Both the position numbers and the translations under genes were made by a program. This document shows positions 45,075 to 53,582 of a DNA stretch of 64,000 nt, piece by piece; the stretch's first letter is position 1, and every line of letters starts with the position of its first letter. Under the pieces are notes generated by a model. It did no database searches and had not been told where the DNA came from. It saw only the letters and a list, made by a program, of their open reading frames with translations. Origin of the DNA: an uncultured Pantoea sp. Lineage in GTDB: Bacteria; Pseudomonadota; Gammaproteobacteria; Enterobacterales; Enterobacteriaceae. The stretch covers positions 1 to 64,000 of the forward strand of contig CAJYVD010000011.1 in the NCBI GenBank assembly GCA_913778495.1, read 5' to 3'.

Positions 45075-46750
45075 GCTTTGCCTGCCAGCAGGTTATCCAT
45101 CCAGTCAAACATGTCGCCATTGAGTGACTTTCCGCGCAGAGCCTGCATCATGCCGACGTTTTCCGGAATGAACTGAGCCACGATCTCCTTGGGTTGTATC
45201 AGGAAAACGCGTACCAGCGACGCTTGCTTTTGAGATTGATAGCGAAAGAGTCCACCAATCAACGGAATGCTACGCATGCCGGGAATACCGGTCCGCGTTT
45301 CGCTGTTTTCCTGTCGCGTATAACCGCCAATTAGCAAACTTTTGCCTTTAGGGACGCGTGCAATCGTGCTGATGGTGGTGCGACCTACTTCGGGCAGCAG
45401 TTCCGGATCGCTCGCATTGGTGATCTGATTGCCGTCCTCCACGCTGAGTAACAACTCGATCTCCTGGTCAGCGCTGAAGCGAGGCAGCACGCTAATTGCC
45501 GTGCCGTAGGTCACATGCTCCAGGTTGCTGGTGCGCTCGCCCACCAATTTGGTATAAAAGGTGCGGTTGTTGTCGAACACCGCCGGAATGTTCTCCTGCG
45601 TCAGGATCATGGGGCGAGACACAATATTAGCCTTTTGCTCTTTTGCCAGCGCCGTTACCGCCGCCATAAAGCTCGCGCCGTCTACGGTGCTGGAGCCGCC
45701 GTTAAACGACACCGCCAGCTGCCGTCCTAGATTCAGTGAGCCATTTAATGAAACCCCCAGCTGATCAAGCTGCTCCTTTTGCAGATCAACGATCCAGACC
45801 GACATTTCAACGTGCCGTCTTGGCATATCCAGTAAGGCAATCAACTGCTGAAGGCTGCGCACCTGTTCGGCGCTACCGCGCACTAACAGGCTGTTATTGT
45901 CCTGATTCGCCACCACTACTACCGGTTCCTGCGCACGCCGTCCGTTGGGGCTAAAAGGGGTGAGTAAAGCCGGTGGAATATTCGCCGCCTCAGGAAACAG
46001 AGCGCGCACGGTGTCGATACGCTGCTGCGGGCTGGACGACTCTGCAGGCTGTTCCACAGACACCACCCGATCGGCGGTGACGTCGGCTTTTCCAATCAGT
46101 TTTTCAATCACGGTTGCCATGCCGGGAATCACCACTTGTTCATCGCGGTAGCGGTAGGTCCGATCGCTCACAAAGGTATTTTTGAGGGGAATGACGTGCA
46201 GCGATATTCCGCTGTACGTGGCTTGACCTTTACTATCAAGCACAGCGGCAACATCTTTGATCAGGCTCACATACACAGGCGGGCCGGACACGTAAAAGGT
46301 GTGGCTGGTGTTATCTGTGCGCATCGGATAGCGTTCGTCATACAAGCCGGACGACATGAGAAAATTACGCACGGTGACGGGGGCAACCCTATTTAATGAA
46401 ACAAGCGTGCTTTTTATCTCTGATGCATCATAAATAAACAGGCTTTGTCCGTCGTCGTAACTGATTAGCCCCATGCGTTGACTGACACGCTCGACCAACG
46501 CGATCGGATTGGCCAAGTCGAAGTGACCGCTAATCCGTTTTTTTAATGCCGCATTACTGACAATCACGGGCCGTTTGAGTTTTGCTGACACGGCGTCGAA
46601 AAACGTGCGCACGGTGTCTTTTTCAGCCACATAGCGGTCAGTGCTTTCACTCATGTTTTTATCGGTTTCTTGAACTTCCGCAGCAATAGAACAAGAAGAA
46701 GCAATGATAAAAATAATAAAAATCGCAGATTGCCACGAAAAAATATTCAT
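45047..46750 (-). CDS. invG: Type III secretin InvG (SctC)
   Basis: A 567-residue outer-membrane secretin (Salmonella InvG 562). Signal peptide ends near SSCSIAAEV. N0/N1 domains (TFFDAVSAKLKRPVIVSNAA; VRNFLMSSGLYDERYP) precede the beta-barrel with VGRTTISTIARVPKGKSLLI and TRTGIPGMRSIPLIGGLFRY. No obvious InvH pilotin is encoded; the lipoprotein at 50378 may serve. Overlaps invF by ATGA. Confidence 0.97.
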   Translation of the reverse strand: MNIFSWQSAIFIIFIIASSCSIAAEVQETDKNMSESTDRYVAEKDTVRTFFDAVSAKLKRPVIVSNAALKKRISGHFDLANPIALVERVSQRMGLISYDDGQSLFIYDASEIKSTLVSLNRVAPVTVRNFLMSSGLYDERYPMRTDNTSHTFYVSGPPVYVSLIKDVAAVLDSKGQATYSGISLHVIPLKNTFVSDRTYRYRDEQVVIPGMATVIEKLIGKADVTADRVVSVEQPAESSSPQQRIDTVRALFPEAANIPPALLTPFSPNGRRAQEPVVVVANQDNNSLLVRGSAEQVRSLQQLIALLDMPRRHVEMSVWIVDLQKEQLDQLGVSLNGSLNLGRQLAVSFNGGSSTVDGASFMAAVTALAKEQKANIVSRPMILTQENIPAVFDNNRTFYTKLVGERTSNLEHVTYGTAISVLPRFSADQEIELLLSVEDGNQITNASDPELLPEVGRTTISTIARVPKGKSLLIGGYTRQENSETRTGIPGMRSIPLIGGLFRYQSQKQASLVRVFLIQPKEIVAQFIPENVGMMQALRGKSLNGDMFDWMDNLLAGKAWQSNARMP

Positions 46751-47538
46751 TTTTTCCCATCACACAAAGATTTATTTTTCAATTCTCGAGGTGAATAACC
46801 CAGAGCGTTTTTTACATCATTTGAGAAATGCGAGAGAGAGGCATAACCATGCCTGAACGCAACATCAGTGATCTTCTCTTCGTTTTCCAGCAGATCGAGC
46901 AAAGCGCGTGAGAGTCGCCAGTGACATAACTCCTCTTTAACGGTATTACCGAGTGCGCTGCGAGACAGGCGCCGAAAGTGTGAAACTGAAACACCATATT
47001 TTTCGCCCAATGCTTTCAAAGAGAAATTTTCCCTTTCATTTTCCAGCAAATAACGTATCAGCCAATAATGCTCTGAAGATCGGAGTAATGCTAAATACGG
47101 TGAAGCTTGCACAACGTCCTGTATGTTGAGCGTAATAAGCCAATGTTCAAAACTTTTGTGGCTGGGACACGTTTTTATTTTCCAGGCTGAAAAAAAGTAT
47201 GCACCTGTTTTTTGATGCACCACCTCGCGCTGCAGTGCGGTATCGATAAAAGCTTGAAGTTTTGTTAGCGCTTGAATATTCGTAGGGAACACCGTTAACG
47301 CGCCCTGTTCAATCCTAAGCGTTCTTTCCTTTATCATCAGCACGCCACTTTGATGCGGTTTGAGCACCAATCTTTTTTTTTCATTGTCAGCAATCAAACT
47401 TAAGCGGCAACTTTGTGCCTCAGCCGGATTTATCCAAACAATATTTTCGGAAGAAAAGTGACGACAATCCCCTTTCGCAAGAACGTATTTCATTTCATGC
47501 TGGTTCATGATTAACCCGTTTTTCAATGCGTTTACCAT
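46747..47538 (-). CDS. invF: AraC-family regulator InvF
   Basis: A 263-residue AraC-type activator. The C-terminal two-HTH domain is clear: FSLKALGEKYGVSVSHFRRL and KITDVAFRHGYASLSHFSND, with the Salmonella-type YGVS-HFRRLxxxALG wording. In SPI-1 it drives the sic/sip operon with SicA. The start may be 47538, 47508 or 47493; none has a strong ribosome site. It overlaps the iagB stop by 7 bp if the first is used. Confidence 0.92.
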   Translation of the reverse strand: MVNALKNGLIMNQHEMKYVLAKGDCRHFSSENIVWINPAEAQSCRLSLIADNEKKRLVLKPHQSGVLMIKERTLRIEQGALTVFPTNIQALTKLQAFIDTALQREVVHQKTGAYFFSAWKIKTCPSHKSFEHWLITLNIQDVVQASPYLALLRSSEHYWLIRYLLENERENFSLKALGEKYGVSVSHFRRLSRSALGNTVKEELCHWRLSRALLDLLENEEKITDVAFRHGYASLSHFSNDVKNALGYSPRELKNKSLCDGKK

Positions 47539-47987
47539 GGCGATCTGGCATGTTTTTGCACATAGATCGCGGCTATTTTTTTTGCATACTCTACGCGACG
47601 CTCACGTCTTAAGGGTGAGGTCCCTGCGTTGTAGGCGCCTACCGCTTCCCAGCCAAATCCATAACGCAAAATCATTTTTTTTAAGATTGAGGCACCGACC
47701 ATAACGGAAATGCACGGGTTCTCAATCAGCATGGTTTCACTGATTCCTTTATTCGTTAAAGCCGGTAGGTGCGAACTGTTAATTTGCATGAGACCAATAT
47801 CGTAAGTACCATTGTTGTTAATGTTTTTTGCAGAGGGCCGCATGGAGGATTCGGCGGTGGCAATAGCTGAGAGCAATTCTGCCTCAATACCATACGTGTA
47901 TTCTGCTAACTTCCAGCAGGTCGCTTTCACATCCTGGCTATAGAAAAATAACCAAAACATCAAGAGTACAACCCGATTCCTGTTCAT
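47532..47987 (-). CDS. iagB: Lytic transglycosylase IagB (invasion gene)
   Basis: A 151-residue secreted SLT-family muramidase. Signal segment (1-22), then TCWKLAEYTYGIEAELLSAI with catalytic Glu46 in AIATAESSMRPSA, YDIGLMQINSSHLP and VGAYNAGTSPLRRE. It would open peptidoglycan for needle-complex assembly. In Salmonella iagB follows hilA; here one small regulator gene lies between them. Confidence 0.93.
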   Translation of the reverse strand: MNRNRVVLLMFWLFFYSQDVKATCWKLAEYTYGIEAELLSAIATAESSMRPSAKNINNNGTYDIGLMQINSSHLPALTNKGISETMLIENPCISVMVGASILKKMILRYGFGWEAVGAYNAGTSPLRRERRVEYAKKIAAIYVQKHARSPW

Positions 47988-48065
47988 TCTTCTTATCCTT
48001 AAGACATTTTATTCACTTCATTTTGAAAATCATGATGGAAAAATTACTATTTCCACTCTTTATTT

Positions 48066-48533
48066 TCATGCCTCACTGAAACGTATATTTAGCACTGAAC
48101 CGACATCGTAGGCAGCGGGCGCCCCTCCAGCAAAAAAAGGGGTCTTCACAGACCGTCCAGGCTTACTTATTCCCCCCAAAGCATGCACATTTAAAACCAC
48201 ACCGTAATGAGGAAGGGTTTTAATAAATGCAGCCGGGATATTATGTTTCACTAGCAGTGAACGAAACTGATGTATCAGTTGATGGTAATTATTATCCTGA
48301 ATGAATTTATGATTTTCGCACCAAACGGTCTCGATGATTTTACGTTTACAGCTTACGTTACCCACCAGGCATAGCATTAACCTTTTCTTTCTTTCCGTCA
48401 GGAGAATACTCACATCAACAGAGTCAAAACTCAAAATATTCATCGCACAATCGAGCGACCCTACACACTTTATCCTAACAACATCCTTTCTGGTGACGAC
48501 GACCCTGTTCAAAACATTATTTACACCCACCAC
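48066..48533 (-). CDS. Small winged-helix (ToxR/HilA-type) regulator, lone DNA-binding domain
   Basis: About 155 residues. The central part reads as a ToxR/HilA-type winged helix: VDVSILLTERKKRLMLCLVG, KRKIIETVWCENHKF, NYHQLIHQFRSLLVKHN, FIKTLPHYGVVLNV. No transmembrane or TPR domain follows, so it is a lone domain with a short tail. I choose GTG at 48533 because GGAGG lies 5 bp upstream; an ATG at 48602 has no ribosome site. It lies between hilA and iagB on the same strand. Target unknown; control of the secretion genes is inferred. Confidence 0.6.
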   Translation of the reverse strand: MVGVNNVLNRVVVTRKDVVRIKCVGSLDCAMNILSFDSVDVSILLTERKKRLMLCLVGNVSCKRKIIETVWCENHKFIQDNNYHQLIHQFRSLLVKHNIPAAFIKTLPHYGVVLNVHALGGISKPGRSVKTPFFAGGAPAAYDVGSVLNIRFSEA

Positions 48534-48699
48534 CTTATCCTCCAGTACATTTAAAGCCAGCTGATAAACCAGATGAAATTGATATACAAGCAGGATGCGC
48601 ATATAACTAACGCAGTCAATTACCTTCTAAATAAAAAAGATCCTCTGCGTTTCGCGCTGACACAGGTAAATACTTCATCATCGCGTCCGTTCCTTTTAC

Positions 48700-50199
48700 T
48701 TAAAAACCCTTTTCTTCAGAAGCGCTACTCTCTGATACATGAATCACGCTACCCAAGGGACGCGCATGCGCACGGCACCGATTGAGCCAGACATATATGG
48801 TATCGACCAGTTCGCAGTGATAGCGATGGGGTTTAATTGCAGAGAGAGCCTGCTCACACTCGTGAAATTTTTCTCGTTTATGAAATAAGATCACCAGCAG
48901 TGCATCCAGAATAATATCGCAAGAAGATTCACGGTATTTGAGTGAGACGGCATAATCCAAAGCCGCTTCGTGCTCTTCCAATAAAAACCTGACGATAACT
49001 AATAGGATGTGCGCGGAAAAATAATCCGGCTTCAGTGCAATTGCCATGTCTAAATGGCTTTTTGCACTTTCAAGTTTTCCCTCAATAAGCAGATAGCACG
49101 CATAAAAGTAATAAACCCCAGCCGCTCCCGGCGAGAGAATTAAGGCAATATGTAGCTCAGAAGCCCGACTCTCTGCCATATCAGGCCAAAATACCGTGCG
49201 CATAAGTACCGCCTGCTCACTGCCGGGATCGGTAATGATTATTTTTTCAATAATCTTGAGAATGATCTCCGTGGCTTTAGCCTGCTCTATAACGTTCAAG
49301 GCAGATAAGGCTACATAGCACCCAACCAAGTCATATAGCGTAGGCGCATCAAATCGGTGATCGCGATTAGAGGTAGGGGTGCAATGTGCGTCATGATTGA
49401 CGTTGAAAAGTGGCGGCGGAGATGACGCGGACCGCAGCGCTAATTCATTGCCCGCCACTTTTTTAATGGACTGAGCAAAATGTTTGTTTTTTTCTTCTCT
49501 AACGTTATCAAGCATTCGTGCAAGTGAATGCCGCAAAGTTAGGGCATTCTTTACCGGGTCGCGGCTGATGATAAATTGATGCTTTGCGGCAACCTGTAAT
49601 GTATTGCTGTAGACGAGCTCGATGCAAAGCAACACTTTTCCCTCAATGCACTGGCATGTACCTGAAAGAAAGTAATGTGCCCCCGCTTCGCGCAAAAAAG
49701 CATAACCTGGATCATCTTCACTCAACATAGATGTCAAATTGCTCGACATCATGACGAATCCTTTTTGTGATAAAACCGCGCTGAGATCGGGGATGGCATT
49801 CAAAATAGAAAGTAATACTCCCTCTTCACCTTTTAAAGGATAGAGAGCAATAACCTCTTTCTCGAATACATCCCTGCCGTCGCTATCACAAGGAGAGTGC
49901 ACAATCGGGCAAATAAAGCGGTAACCTTTCCCGTATATTGTTTCAATATAACGCAGCTTCGAGGATTCCCTTAGTATTTTCCGTAAATTATAAATGCAAC
50001 GGGTTAGCGATTCATCTGTGACGTTATCCGAATGCCAAACACCACGGATAATTTCATGCTTAGTCACGAGCTTTCCCGCGTGCTGGAGTAATAAATTTAA
50101 CACAGCAAGTTCCTTAGGTGGAACCCTGAGCAGGCGTTTATCCCGATATAGCATATGTTCATCACAGAGCAGATAAGGGCCGAAGCGATAATCTTTCAT
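48700..50199 (-). CDS. hilA: HilA-like master regulator (winged helix + TPR)
   Basis: A 499-residue OmpR/ToxR-type activator (Salmonella HilA 553). N-terminal winged helix: YRFGPYLLCDEHMLYRDKR, LLRVPPKELAVLNLLLQHAG, DESLTRCIYNLRKILRE, YIETIYGKGYRFICP (residues ~1-105). A middle domain and C-terminal TPR-like helices (about 340-470) follow. In SPI-1 HilA switches on prg/org and inv/spa. It is separated from the lipoprotein gene upstream by 178 AT-rich bp, which must hold its promoter. No HilC/HilD genes are nearby. Confidence 0.9.
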   Translation of the reverse strand: MKDYRFGPYLLCDEHMLYRDKRLLRVPPKELAVLNLLLQHAGKLVTKHEIIRGVWHSDNVTDESLTRCIYNLRKILRESSKLRYIETIYGKGYRFICPIVHSPCDSDGRDVFEKEVIALYPLKGEEGVLLSILNAIPDLSAVLSQKGFVMMSSNLTSMLSEDDPGYAFLREAGAHYFLSGTCQCIEGKVLLCIELVYSNTLQVAAKHQFIISRDPVKNALTLRHSLARMLDNVREEKNKHFAQSIKKVAGNELALRSASSPPPLFNVNHDAHCTPTSNRDHRFDAPTLYDLVGCYVALSALNVIEQAKATEIILKIIEKIIITDPGSEQAVLMRTVFWPDMAESRASELHIALILSPGAAGVYYFYACYLLIEGKLESAKSHLDMAIALKPDYFSAHILLVIVRFLLEEHEAALDYAVSLKYRESSCDIILDALLVILFHKREKFHECEQALSAIKPHRYHCELVDTIYVWLNRCRAHARPLGSVIHVSESSASEEKGF

Positions 50200-50377
50200 G
50201 TTAATAACTCATTACTGGTAATTGTTAACCATTGATTATTTAAAGCTGCCGCATTTAACCACCCCACCTGTTAATTAAAAAGTCATTTTATGTAAAAAGC
50301 TCGTTGACAATGTTTTTTCACATATAAAAATTTTATTAATGACACAATAACAATTTTCAAATATATCACTGCCGCGA

Positions 50378-50908
50378 TTACGTTTTGTTGGTCATATTTT
50401 TGTCATCATTGCTAACGTTATCACTACAGTGTAAATAGCCATCACGTGCATTCTGCCACGCGATATCATCGAAGCGCTGCGTTAGGCGCTTCATTTCCCC
50501 CACGTCATTGATGTACAAACAGAGCTGATCCAGTTTTTCCCTTTCATTGAGTCTCAATGAAAAGAATTGCCATGTTTGCTCCACCTCGACAGGCGTCAGC
50601 GTAGTCAAAGCATGTTTTATCAGGTCATGATGACGCTTTTGATTGATCTCGTTTGGTCTTATCTGATTGTCATACCAAGTTCCGGTACCGGCTAACGCGA
50701 AATGGAGAGTTGCGAGCTCCATTTTTTTTTCGCGGACGCAGGCGCGCATGACCTGATAGTGCCGCTCGGGCGTCATTGCGGCATGGGTTTGCGGCGTACC
50801 TGGCTGACACGCAGCATCGAAAAATGCTGCGGACTTATCCTGCCGTGCGACACAGCCCGTTCCCAATAACATTACCGCACACATTGCAGATTTAAATAAA
50901 AGGTTCAT
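50378..50908 (-). CDS. Lipoprotein of the type III cluster, candidate pilotin
   Basis: A 176-residue predicted lipoprotein: signal MNLLFKSAMCAVMLLGTGC with lipobox LGTGC. The mature part is helical and charged with cysteines at 34, 53, 134 and 160 or nearby. It does not resemble InvH. Being last in the prg/org operon and the only outer-membrane-type lipoprotein besides PrgK, it could guide the secretin InvG. It directly follows the 63-aa gene (adjacent stop/start). Confidence 0.6.
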   Translation of the reverse strand: MNLLFKSAMCAVMLLGTGCVARQDKSAAFFDAACQPGTPQTHAAMTPERHYQVMRACVREKKMELATLHFALAGTGTWYDNQIRPNEINQKRHHDLIKHALTTLTPVEVEQTWQFFSLRLNEREKLDQLCLYINDVGEMKRLTQRFDDIAWQNARDGYLHCSDNVSNDDKNMTNKT

Positions 50909-51100
50909 TTACCACTCCTCGGTTTCGGGCGGAATGGTTGTCTGTTGGAGAAAAACTCTCCAGCTGTGATCCCACAATAATTTTTTAATCAGCACCTTAT
51001 TTGCTTCATCAGTGCGCTCGTCAGCAGGAAGCGACGGCATTTCTGCGTCGATATCGTCATGAACGACCGGCGCGTAAGGGATAACATTATTAATGTTCAT
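50909..51100 (-). CDS. Small type III cluster protein (63 aa), OrgC position
   Basis: A 63-residue acidic protein overlapping the orgB stop by ATGA (51097-51100), in the place of Salmonella orgC (150 aa) but far shorter and without visible similarity. One possible amphipathic helix (DEANKVLIKKLLWDHSWRVF). Tight coupling to orgB supports it being translated. Function unknown. Confidence 0.55.
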   Translation of the reverse strand: MNINNVIPYAPVVHDDIDAEMPSLPADERTDEANKVLIKKLLWDHSWRVFLQQTTIPPETEEW

Positions 51101-51765
51101 TTTTCCTCATTCGACATAAATAGCTGCGCAATATCATTGCGAATGCGCTGGCTTAATTGCGCGTGTAAAGATCGCGAATGCGTATTAAGGCTATTCATCT
51201 CGGCACAAAATTGCTGTGCGAAAGGTTCAACTAATAGACGCAGCACGTGATCGCCCGCTTTTATTTGCAGGACATCGCTCTCTGAACCTTCAATATCAAC
51301 TAATACACCTTGGGTTATCAGCAGTGAGCTTAACCTCTGTTCGATATGTCGCCAGTGCGTTGGCAGCCTAATCGTCACTTTATGCTGCTTGATTTTTGGA
51401 TACATGGCTTGCCAACGTTGAACTAGCGCATGAATTAATTCGGCATCACAGGCCAGCTGAGTGATTTTTTTCCGAACATCGTCGCGCATCGTCTCATGGT
51501 GTCGCTGGTTCACCCGGCATGTTTCAGCAATAAAGGTCGCAATATGTGGCAGGCAGTATAATACCCCCTGCTCAACGCCCTGCTGATAGCCCTGCTCTTT
51601 TAGAGCGCTGGCGTGTTTTTCAGCGTCACGAATAATTTTTTTGGCACGCTTTTGCGCTTCATCAATGATGCCTTTATATCGTCGCGTTTTTTTCAACTGC
51701 TGCTGCGTGACGAATACGCCTTCAATAGCGTAAAGCTGAGGATTCACGGGTGTAGTATTTTGCAT
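51097..51765 (-). CDS. orgB: ATPase stator OrgB (SctL)
   Basis: A 222-residue protein (Salmonella OrgB 226) of the SctL/FliH group that links the InvC ATPase to the sorting platform. The N-terminal helix KKTRRYKGIIDEAQKRAKKI is typical; a long helical middle and a compact C-terminal domain follow. Overlaps orgA by 44 bp. Confidence 0.87.
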   Translation of the reverse strand: MQNTTPVNPQLYAIEGVFVTQQQLKKTRRYKGIIDEAQKRAKKIIRDAEKHASALKEQGYQQGVEQGVLYCLPHIATFIAETCRVNQRHHETMRDDVRKKITQLACDAELIHALVQRWQAMYPKIKQHKVTIRLPTHWRHIEQRLSSLLITQGVLVDIEGSESDVLQIKAGDHVLRLLVEPFAQQFCAEMNSLNTHSRSLHAQLSQRIRNDIAQLFMSNEEK

Positions 51766-52279
51766 GCTTTAAGGCCATCATAAACAGTAAGCTGTCGGCT
51801 TCTGATTGCACATCGTCAGCGGTTTCACTGGCGGCAAACATCAGTTTGATGCGCATGGAGAGCGCACTTTCCAAAGGTAATGCACACGCTTCCTGGCTGG
51901 CGAGCGCCTCCATACTCAACGCATAGCGATAAGGTATGAGCGGCGTCTGTGAGCGCGCGGGGAACATTTTTAAAAAATGATACGCGCCGCTATCCAATTG
52001 CCATCCGGTGACTGATTGCCTTAACAGTGCCTGATGGCGATAGCACGCCAGGTAATAAGCGGCGGTTCTGATCAGAAACCAGTGTTCACAGATGAATCGA
52101 TGCTGGCGATTCGCAAGCAACTCTTCCGTAAAAGGTTTAAGTTCTAGCGCGCGCGTGAGTACCCGATTGAGTACCGCACGCTGCACGCCTTTTAAGACAC
52201 GGCAGCCCGCAGGCAACCGTGATGGATGTAGCCAGCCAACCGGATCGGCGGCAAAAAAATCAATTGCTGCCACTTTCAT
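51722..52279 (-). CDS. orgA: Sorting platform pod protein OrgA (SctK)
   Basis: A 185-residue protein (Salmonella OrgA 199). FDP-type conserved content includes DPVGWLHPSRLP near the start and the QHRFICEHWFLIRTAAYYLA helix. It connects PrgH to SpaO in the sorting platform. Overlaps prgK by 20 bp. Confidence 0.87.
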   Translation of the reverse strand: MKVAAIDFFAADPVGWLHPSRLPAGCRVLKGVQRAVLNRVLTRALELKPFTEELLANRQHRFICEHWFLIRTAAYYLACYRHQALLRQSVTGWQLDSGAYHFLKMFPARSQTPLIPYRYALSMEALASQEACALPLESALSMRIKLMFAASETADDVQSEADSLLFMMALKHAKYYTRESSALRY

Positions 52280-53015
52280 TTGAAACGATCTCCTGTTGCT
52301 CCTTCCTGATTAATCCGTCGCGTTTGACATAGAAACCTACTGCCACCAACATCAGTAACAGCAGCACACTTCCTGCGATGATCCATGGAAGCAACGTGCT
52401 TGTATGCGTTGTGACTTTGCCCGGTATCCACTGCACTGCCGGTTCAACTGGCGTTAACACCACGGAGATATTCTCGTATTCCGTATTGCTAAAGCTGTTT
52501 TTTAGTAGTCGCTTAACATCCGCTATGACGTTGGTCGCGTTATCAGCTTCATGATTGATTCTTAGCAACGCAGAGAGATGTACTGGAAAGCGATTTTTAT
52601 CGGTTTCGGTGTTATTCATGTCATAGCTGACATGTACGCGCGACGTCACCACTCCTTTTAATTGATTTAACGTTTGCTCAAGGCGCTGCTCAATACCTGA
52701 ATATATTCTTGCCACTTCCGCGCGCGGTGAAGAAATTAAGGCGTCAGCGGGAAACAACTCTGAAATGTCAACCCGTGGTCGGGATGGCAAATTATAATGC
52801 GCCATCAGGTCTACCGCAGAGGCAAAATCTTCAGGCGATACCGTGACCGAGATACCCGTTTTAGCCTGCTCCTTTTTTATTGCCTGAATATTGTTCTTCT
52901 GCAATAACGCAACAATTTCGTTTGCCTGCATCTGGTCGAGGCCCGTTAACAGAGCCTCTTGTTTACAACCCGTCAGAAGGCACACACCTAAAAGAATAAT
53001 GTGTGTCCATTTCAT
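52260..53015 (-). CDS. prgK: Inner ring lipoprotein PrgK (SctJ)
   Basis: A 251-residue YscJ/FliF-type lipoprotein: signal with lipobox LLTGC, two periplasmic ring domains (GLDQMQANEIVALLQKNNIQ; RIYSGIEQRLEQTLNQLKGV), then a C-terminal membrane helix (about 213-229). Same length as Salmonella PrgK (252). Confidence 0.96.
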   Translation of the reverse strand: MKWTHIILLGVCLLTGCKQEALLTGLDQMQANEIVALLQKNNIQAIKKEQAKTGISVTVSPEDFASAVDLMAHYNLPSRPRVDISELFPADALISSPRAEVARIYSGIEQRLEQTLNQLKGVVTSRVHVSYDMNNTETDKNRFPVHLSALLRINHEADNATNVIADVKRLLKNSFSNTEYENISVVLTPVEPAVQWIPGKVTTHTSTLLPWIIAGSVLLLLMLVAVGFYVKRDGLIRKEQQEIVSNESGSN

Positions 53016-53306
53016 TTATGCACGCACCACGGTGTCAATAGCACTTACTGCTTTACGCGTTAGGGCAGAATATAATGAAACAGTCAAATTATATTCAGAC
53101 GCGCGCGTTTGATAGGCATACAGATCCTCCGGTGTTAGCGCATTTCGATAATCCTGGACTCTCTCCAATTCCGCTAATTTTTGGCTATAGAGGGTTTCGA
53201 TATTTCCCGCTACATTCTCAAGCAGTGAGTCATTATGCTGTACCGCCCATTCAATGTGCTGTGGCATGGCAACGTCAAAAAAAGACGTACTGTTAATCGC
53301 TGACAT
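53016..53306 (-). CDS. prgJ: Inner rod protein PrgJ (SctI)
   Basis: A 96-residue secreted rod/adapter protein (Salmonella PrgJ 101). The C-terminal YQTRASEYNLTVSLYSALTR resembles the YNLxxSLxAxLT-RK ending of the family. Placed between needle gene and prgK as in SPI-1. Confidence 0.92.
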   Translation of the reverse strand: MSAINSTSFFDVAMPQHIEWAVQHNDSLLENVAGNIETLYSQKLAELERVQDYRNALTPEDLYAYQTRASEYNLTVSLYSALTRKAVSAIDTVVRA

Positions 53307-53315
53307 AGTTCCTCT

Positions 53316-53582
53316 TTAGCGGAAGTTGGAAATGATAGCTGATGAAATATCCTTATAAGTCTTTGTAATGTTCGACTGCGCATTACGGTATAAGGTGTAC
53401 TCTGATACGAGTGCCTGATACCTTGATAAATTCTCGGGCTTAGACGGATCTTTTTGCAACTCCACTAATGCTGCTTGCAGATCAGTATTTAGCTTAGAAA
53501 CGTGATTATCAAAGCTTCCTGACTGCGACGTTAAAAAACCATTCCAATCATAAGCACGGACTGGATCATTTTGAAAACTCAT
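53316..53582 (-). CDS. prgI: Needle subunit PrgI (SctF)
   Basis: An 88-residue needle protein. The C-terminal half matches PrgI closely: KDPSKPENLSRYQALVSEYT and LYRNAQSNITKTYKDISSAI, ending IISNFR (PrgI: IIQNFR). The N-terminus is eight residues longer than PrgI. Overlaps the prgH stop by 17 bp. Confidence 0.96.
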   Translation of the reverse strand: MSFQNDPVRAYDWNGFLTSQSGSFDNHVSKLNTDLQAALVELQKDPSKPENLSRYQALVSEYTLYRNAQSNITKTYKDISSAIISNFR

